From positions 62,001-126,000 of the forward strand of contig NZ_LIYH01000006.1 in the NCBI RefSeq assembly GCF_001905885.1: a stretch of 64,000 nt of DNA, read 5' to 3'. Of the stretch, positions 60,154-64,000 are shown piece after piece. This DNA comes from Streptomyces sp. CB03234. Lineage in GTDB: Bacteria; Actinomycetota; Actinomycetes; Streptomycetales; Streptomycetaceae. The notes beneath the pieces were generated by a model that was given only the letters and a program-made list of their open reading frames with translations, did no database searches and had not been told where the DNA came from. Numbering within the stretch: the first letter of the stretch is position 1; every line of letters starts with the position of its first letter. Made by a program: the position numbers and the translations under genes.

Positions 60154-61437
60154 ATGGCTGTACAGACTGTCGCCACCGCCAAGAACGTCGACCTCGGGCC
60201 TGCTTCCGCCCTCTCCTGTCGTGAATGCGGCGAGCGTTTCGAGCTCGGTCCCATTTTCGCCTGTGAGCTGTGTTTCGGGCCGCTCGAGATCGCCTACGAC
60301 CTGCCGAGCGGCGACCCCGAGGCCCTGCGCAAGCAGATCGAAGCCGGGCCCACCAACATCTGGCGGTACGCGCCGCTGCTTCCCGTCCCGGCGGACGTGG
60401 CCGACAAGCCGAACCTGAACCCCGGCTGGACCAAGCTCGTCCAGGCCGACAACCTGGCACGTGAGCTGGGCGTCGAGCCCGGCAAGCTGTTCGTCAAGGA
60501 CGACTCGGGCAACCCGACGCACTCCTTCAAGGACCGCGTCGTCGCCCAGGCCATCGAGGCCGCCCGCGCCTTCGGCTTCACCACCCTGTCCTGCTCCTCC
60601 ACGGGCAACCTGGCGGGTGCCGTCGCCGCCGCCGCCGCCCGCGCCGGCTTCCGCTCCTGCGTGTTCATCCCGCACGACCTGGAGCAGGGCAAGGTCGTCA
60701 TGGCCGCGATCTACGGCGGTGACCTCGTCGGCATCGAGGGCAACTACGACGACGTCAACCGCTTCTGCTCCGAGCTCATCGGCGACCCGCTGGGCGAGGG
60801 CTGGGGCTTCACCAACGTCAACCTGCGCCCGTACTACGCGGAGGGCTCCAAGACCCTCGCGTACGAGATCTGCGAGCAGCTCGGCTGGCGCCTGCCCGAC
60901 CAGCTGGTCATCCCGATCGCGTCCGGCTCGCAGCTGACCAAGATCGACAAGGGCCTGCAGGAGCTCATCAAGCTGGGCCTGGTCGAGGACAAGCCGTACA
61001 AGATCTTCGGCGCCCAGGCGGAGGGCTGCTCCCCGGTGTCGACGGCCTTCAAGGGCGGCCACGACGTCGTACGGCCCCAGAAGCCGAACACCATCGCCAA
61101 GTCGCTCGCCATCGGCAACCCGGCCGACGGCCCGTACGTCCTGGACATCGCCCGCCGCACGGGCGGCGCGGTGGAGGACGTCAACGACGAGCAGGTCGTC
61201 GACGCGATCAAGCTGCTGGCGCGTACGGAGGGCATCTTCGCCGAGACGGCGGGCGGGGTGACCGTGGGCGTGACGAAGAAGCTGATCGAGGCCGGCGCCC
61301 TGGACCCGTCCCTGACGACGGTCGTGCTCAACACGGGCGACGGCCTGAAGACCCTCGACGCCGTCGCGCCGACCACCGGCCCGACCGCGACGATCCGCCC
61401 GAGCCTGGACGCGTTCCGCGACGCCGGCCTGGCCTGA
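60154..61437 (+). CDS. thrC: Threonine synthase-like PLP enzyme, possibly homocysteine-forming
   Basis: A 427-residue fold-type II PLP enzyme. An N-terminal zinc ribbon (Cys22, 25, 37, 40) is followed by the PLP Lys126 in NPTHSFKDRVVAQA, a phosphate-binding loop CSSTGNLAGAVAA and VFIPHDLEQGKVV. It is closest to threonine synthases that act on O-phosphohomoserine. A SAM-I riboswitch, which normally shuts methionine genes, precedes it, and a sulfur-carrier-like gene follows 29 bp later, so it may transfer sulfur from the carrier to O-phosphohomoserine to make homocysteine. I recall a streptomycete route of this kind (MetM/MetO) but cannot check it here. The ATG at 60154 is used. ATG 60106 lies inside the riboswitch. 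Confidence 0.85.
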   Translation: MAVQTVATAKNVDLGPASALSCRECGERFELGPIFACELCFGPLEIAYDLPSGDPEALRKQIEAGPTNIWRYAPLLPVPADVADKPNLNPGWTKLVQADNLARELGVEPGKLFVKDDSGNPTHSFKDRVVAQAIEAARAFGFTTLSCSSTGNLAGAVAAAAARAGFRSCVFIPHDLEQGKVVMAAIYGGDLVGIEGNYDDVNRFCSELIGDPLGEGWGFTNVNLRPYYAEGSKTLAYEICEQLGWRLPDQLVIPIASGSQLTKIDKGLQELIKLGLVEDKPYKIFGAQAEGCSPVSTAFKGGHDVVRPQKPNTIAKSLAIGNPADGPYVLDIARRTGGAVEDVNDEQVVDAIKLLARTEGIFAETAGGVTVGVTKKLIEAGALDPSLTTVVLNTGDGLKTLDAVAPTTGPTATIRPSLDAFRDAGLA

Positions 61438-61466
61438 CCGACCCGCATCGAAAGGCATTACGAACC

Positions 61467-61742
61467 ATGAGCGTCAACGTGCGCATCCCCACCATCCTCC
61501 GCACGTACACGGGCGGCCAGGCCGAGGTCACGGCGGAGGGCGCGACCCTCTCCGAGGTCATCGAGTCGCTGGAGAAGAACCACCCGGGCATCGCGGCCCG
61601 CGTCCTCGACGACCAGGGCAAGCTGCGCCGGTTCGTGAACGTGTACGTCAACGACGACGACGTGCGCTTCGAGCAGGGCCTGGGGACCGCCACGCCGGAC
61701 GGTGCCGGCGTATCGATCATCCCGGCCGTCGCCGGCGGCTGA
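61467..61742 (+). CDS. MoaD/ThiS-family sulfur-carrier protein
   Basis: A 91-residue beta-grasp protein with the required C-terminal Gly-Gly (SIIPAVAGG), adenylated and thiocarboxylated in such carriers. It resembles CysO of M. tuberculosis in length and sequence (MSVNVRIPTILRTYTGGQAE, FVNVYVNDDDVRF). In mycobacteria CysO works with CysM. Here the partner is the ThrC-like enzyme. No activating or Mec-type peptidase gene lies in the window. A perfect 17-bp terminator follows, so the riboswitch governs just these two genes. Confidence 0.9.
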   Translation: MSVNVRIPTILRTYTGGQAEVTAEGATLSEVIESLEKNHPGIAARVLDDQGKLRRFVNVYVNDDDVRFEQGLGTATPDGAGVSIIPAVAGG

Positions 61743-61763
61743 TCGCCTCCGATTTCCGGAGTC

Positions 61764-61800
61764 AATTGCCCCCTCCGCTTCACAAGCGGAGGGGGCAATT
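61764..61800 (+). terminator. Terminator after the sulfur-carrier gene
   Basis: A 17-bp perfect stem AATTGCCCCCTCCGCTT (61764-61780) with 61784-61800, loop CAC, then a T-rich tail. Confidence 0.9.
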
Positions 61801-62184
61801 CTGCATGGTTGAGCGCGGTAGAGTTGGGGAAGTCCCCGCCCTTGCCTGTGCCACTCGCATATGAGAACGCGGCCGGTCACGACAAGATGAAGTCAAAGTA
61901 GCCCTGCTTATTGCGCCATTTGTGCGCTTTGCCGGGCCCGACTTGCCCGGGATTCTGGCGCATTCAGCCGCATTTTCCGTTCACGCGTGCTCGGAATTCT
62001 CGTCCGATTGACCTGTTGCAGACGGCAGTTGGGCAGATACATTCAGCGGCGGTCGACGCGTTCCGGCGCACGCTCCTGGGGTCTCCCCATGCCACCAGGC
62101 ATAGGGGAACTGTCAGGGGGCGAGGTCTGACCCGGGTCCGCGAAGTGCGGTCCTGCGCAAGGGCCAGTAATAGGGGAGTTAGGC
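61801..62184. other. Leader/promoter region of the cold-shock gene
   Basis: 384 bp, less GC-rich than its surroundings, with no gene seen. A hairpin TCCCCATGCC/GGCATAGGGGA (62084-62108, one bulge) lies 77 bp before the start. A long 5' leader is usual for csp genes. Confidence 0.5.
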
Positions 62185-62391
62185 ATGGCTCAGGGCACCG
62201 TCAAGTGGTTCAACGCGGAGAAGGGGTACGGCTTCATCGCGGTCGACGGTGGTGCGGATGTTTTCGTCCACTACAGCGCGATCCAGATGGACGGCTACCG
62301 CACCCTTGAAGAAGGTCAGCGAGTCGAGTTCGAGATCTCGCAGGGCCAGAAGGGTCCGCAGGCGGACATGGTCAAGCTCGCCGCCGGCTGA
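62185..62391 (+). CDS. cspA: Cold-shock domain protein
   Basis: A 68-residue single-stranded nucleic-acid-binding protein. RNP1 KGYGFIAV and RNP2 VFVHYSAI are intact in the five-strand OB fold. It acts as an RNA chaperone. Paralogues are numerous in the genus, so the letter is uncertain. GGGGAG lies before ATG 62185. It is separated from groEL by a terminator. Confidence 0.93.
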   Translation: MAQGTVKWFNAEKGYGFIAVDGGADVFVHYSAIQMDGYRTLEEGQRVEFEISQGQKGPQADMVKLAAG

Positions 62392-62439
62392 GAGCCGCGT
62401 CGCGATCGACCGACCATCGACTGTCGACATCGCTAGTGC

Positions 62440-62475
62440 CGAGGGGCTCGCGTTCCAGGGGACGCGGGCCCCTCG
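62440..62475 (+). terminator. Terminator after cspA
   Basis: A 14-bp stem (62440-62453 with 62462-62475) with one G-T pair, upstream of the CIRCE sites. Confidence 0.7.
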
Positions 62476-62511
62476 CGCGTGTCCGGACCCCTGTCTTGTA
62501 TGCGAGAGGCG

Positions 62512-62538
62512 CTTGCACTCGCAGGGGTCGAGTGCTAA
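62512..62538. promoter_or_regulatory. CIRCE element 1 (HrcA site)
   Basis: CTTGCACTC-N9-GAGTGCTAA. The right arm is perfect; the left differs from TTAGCACTC at two positions. Confidence 0.8.
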
Positions 62539-62547
62539 TCATTGGCG

Positions 62548-62574
62548 TTAGCACTCTGAAGGTGAGAGTGACAA
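62548..62574. promoter_or_regulatory. CIRCE element 2 (HrcA site)
   Basis: TTAGCACTC-N9-GAGTGACAA. The left arm is perfect; the right differs at two positions. It is centred 36 bp from element 1, with 9 bases between them. Confidence 0.8.
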
Positions 62575-62700
62575 CGAAGGACCGAGTCGGTGAGGTCCGC
62601 AGGCCGGTGGGGCAAGGAACCACTTCAGGCAGGCAGGCCGTCCGTCGCGGGCGCCAGCGCGGTCCGGAGCATCCACCCCAGTCCGGGAGGACCACTTCAC

Positions 62701-64000
62701 ATGGCCAAGATCATCGCGTTCGACGAGGAGGCACGGCGCGGCCTCGAGCGCGGCATGAACCAGCTCGCCGACGCCGTCAAGGTGACCCTGGGCCCCAAGG
62801 GTCGCAACGTCGTCCTCGAGAAGAAGTGGGGCGCCCCCACGATCACCAACGATGGTGTATCCATCGCCAAGGAGATCGAGCTCGAGGACCCGTACGAGAA
62901 GATCGGCGCCGAGCTGGTCAAGGAAGTCGCCAAGAAGACGGACGACGTCGCCGGTGACGGTACGACCACCGCGACCGTCCTCGCCCAGGCGCTCGTCCGC
63001 GAGGGTCTGCGCAACGTCGCCGCCGGCGCCAACCCGATGGCCCTGAAGCGCGGCATCGAGACCGCCGTCGAGGCCGTCTCCGGCGCGCTCCTGGAGCAGG
63101 CGAAGGACGTCGAGACCAAGGAGCAGATCGCCTCCACGGCCTCCATCTCCGCCGCCGACACCCAGATCGGCGAGCTCATCGCCGAGGCCATGGACAAGGT
63201 CGGCAAGGAAGGCGTCATCACCGTCGAGGAGTCCCAGACCTTCGGTCTGGAGCTGGAGCTCACCGAGGGTATGCGCTTCGACAAGGGCTACATCTCGGCG
63301 TACTTCGCCACCGACATGGAGCGTATGGAGGCGTCGCTCGACGACCCGTACATCCTGATCGTCAACTCCAAGATCTCCGCGGTGAAGGACCTGCTCCCGC
63401 TGCTGGAGAAGGTCATGCAGTCCGGCAAGCCGCTGCTGATCATCGCCGAGGACGTCGAGGGCGAGGCCCTGTCGACCCTGGTCGTCAACAAGATCCGCGG
63501 CACCTTCAAGTCCGTCGCCGTCAAGGCCCCGGGCTTCGGCGACCGCCGCAAGGCCATGCTGAACGACATCGCCATCCTCACCGGTGGCCAGGTCATCTCC
63601 GAGGAGGTCGGCCTCAAGCTCGAGAACGCCGGCCTGGACCTCCTGGGCCGCGCCCGCAAGGTCGTCATCACCAAGGACGAGACCACCATCGTCGACGGTG
63701 CCGGTGACAGCGAGCAGGTCCAGGGCCGCGTCAACCAGATCCGCGCCGAGATCGAGAACTCCGACTCGGACTACGACCGCGAGAAGCTCCAGGAGCGCCT
63801 GGCGAAGCTGGCCGGCGGCGTGGCCGTCATCAAGGCCGGCGCCGCCACCGAGGTCGAGCTCAAGGAGCGCAAGCACCGCATCGAGGACGCGGTGCGCAAC
63901 GCCAAGGCCGCCGTCGAGGAGGGCATCGTCGCCGGTGGTGGCGTGGCCCTGCTCCAGGCCTCCTCGGTCTTCGAGAAGCTCGAGCTCGAGGGCGACGAGG
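62701..64000 (+). CDS. groEL: Chaperonin GroEL (stand-alone copy), cut by the window end
   Basis: The first 433 residues of a 60-kDa chaperonin, which folds proteins in a two-ring ATP-driven cage. The start MAKIIAFDEEARRGLERGMN, the ATP site DGTTTATVLAQALVREG and the apical domain through the GEALSTLVVNKI helix are intact. No groES precedes it, so this is the groEL2-type copy (SCO4296 by synteny, from memory). HrcA control is likely through the two CIRCE sites upstream. GGGAGGA lies before ATG 62701. The frame is open to the last base. Confidence 0.96.
   Translation, partial: MAKIIAFDEEARRGLERGMNQLADAVKVTLGPKGRNVVLEKKWGAPTITNDGVSIAKEIELEDPYEKIGAELVKEVAKKTDDVAGDGTTTATVLAQALVREGLRNVAAGANPMALKRGIETAVEAVSGALLEQAKDVETKEQIASTASISAADTQIGELIAEAMDKVGKEGVITVEESQTFGLELELTEGMRFDKGYISAYFATDMERMEASLDDPYILIVNSKISAVKDLLPLLEKVMQSGKPLLIIAEDVEGEALSTLVVNKIRGTFKSVAVKAPGFGDRRKAMLNDIAILTGGQVISEEVGLKLENAGLDLLGRARKVVITKDETTIVDGAGDSEQVQGRVNQIRAEIENSDSDYDREKLQERLAKLAGGVAVIKAGAATEVELKERKHRIEDAVRNAKAAVEEGIVAGGGVALLQASSVFEKLELEGDE

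Noticed and set aside
62530..62556. Reading GAGTGCTAA-N9-TTAGCACTC as one CIRCE element
   Set aside because: CIRCE has the opposite order (TTAGCACTC-N9-GAGTGCTAA). The two arms belong to two adjacent elements.

Overview
The window is chromosomal DNA from a Streptomyces or a very close relative. It is very GC-rich, starts with GTG are frequent, and it carries actinobacterial hallmarks: mshA (mycothiol), carD, msiK, cdgB, a DUF2516 protein, DasR-type dre sites, a PHO box made of 11-bp repeats, and a stand-alone groEL behind CIRCE sites. Gene order agrees, from memory, with the SCO4204 to SCO4296 part of the S. coelicolor chromosome, so most of the window is conserved core with a few mobile insertions.

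1-9.3 kb: a HelD/HelR-type RNA polymerase ATPase broken by a frameshift, a marR-MFS drug-efflux pair, an XRE / HbhA-like / DUF2516 cluster as in mycobacteria, a receiver-PP2C phosphatase, an NlpC/P60 hydrolase and a methyltransferase with a repeat-coded N terminus. 9.4-19 kb: mshA-ybjN, an MFS exporter, gpmA, an untracked 49-residue Cys-rich protein, divergent phoU and phoR-phoP with a PHO box between them, a DUF461 lipoprotein and carD. 19-27.5 kb: ispD-ispF-cysS-rlmB, a DoxX protein, a nucleotidyltransferase and msiK. 27.7-39.7 kb is the most mobile part: a tnpB with intact catalytic residues, tRNA-Thr, an IS5-type element (852 bp, decayed transposase) plus a separate fragment of the same element, a membrane-anchored HTH protein, a SoxR-type box before a quinone oxidoreductase, and a truncated Uma2 gene.

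39.7-49.4 kb: the senS-senR/hbpS haem and redox sensor system, an M1 peptidase, terD, arfB, a flavin reductase, the diguanylate cyclase cdgB and a carbohydrate-binding membrane protein. 49.4-56 kb: an amino-sugar cluster (substrate-binding lipoprotein, SIS isomerase/deaminase, ROK kinase, NagA-type deacetylase, PfkB kinase, class II aldolase). Two dre-like sites lie here and a third lies before msiK, the ATPase such importers use. 56-60 kb: otsB, otsA, gpgS. 60-64 kb: a SAM-I riboswitch before a threonine-synthase-like gene and a MoaD/ThiS-like sulfur carrier, then a cold-shock gene and groEL behind two CIRCE sites.

The most unusual non-coding signal is a composite repeat family present three times (about 11.3-11.75, 45.15-45.79 and 56.98-57.43 kb). 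Each copy fills the gap between two convergent genes and has a conserved core flanked by variable-number tandem repeats. The most interesting gene set is the SAM-riboswitch / ThrC-like / sulfur-carrier unit, which fits sulfur transfer to O-phosphohomoserine (a methionine route) better than plain threonine synthesis.
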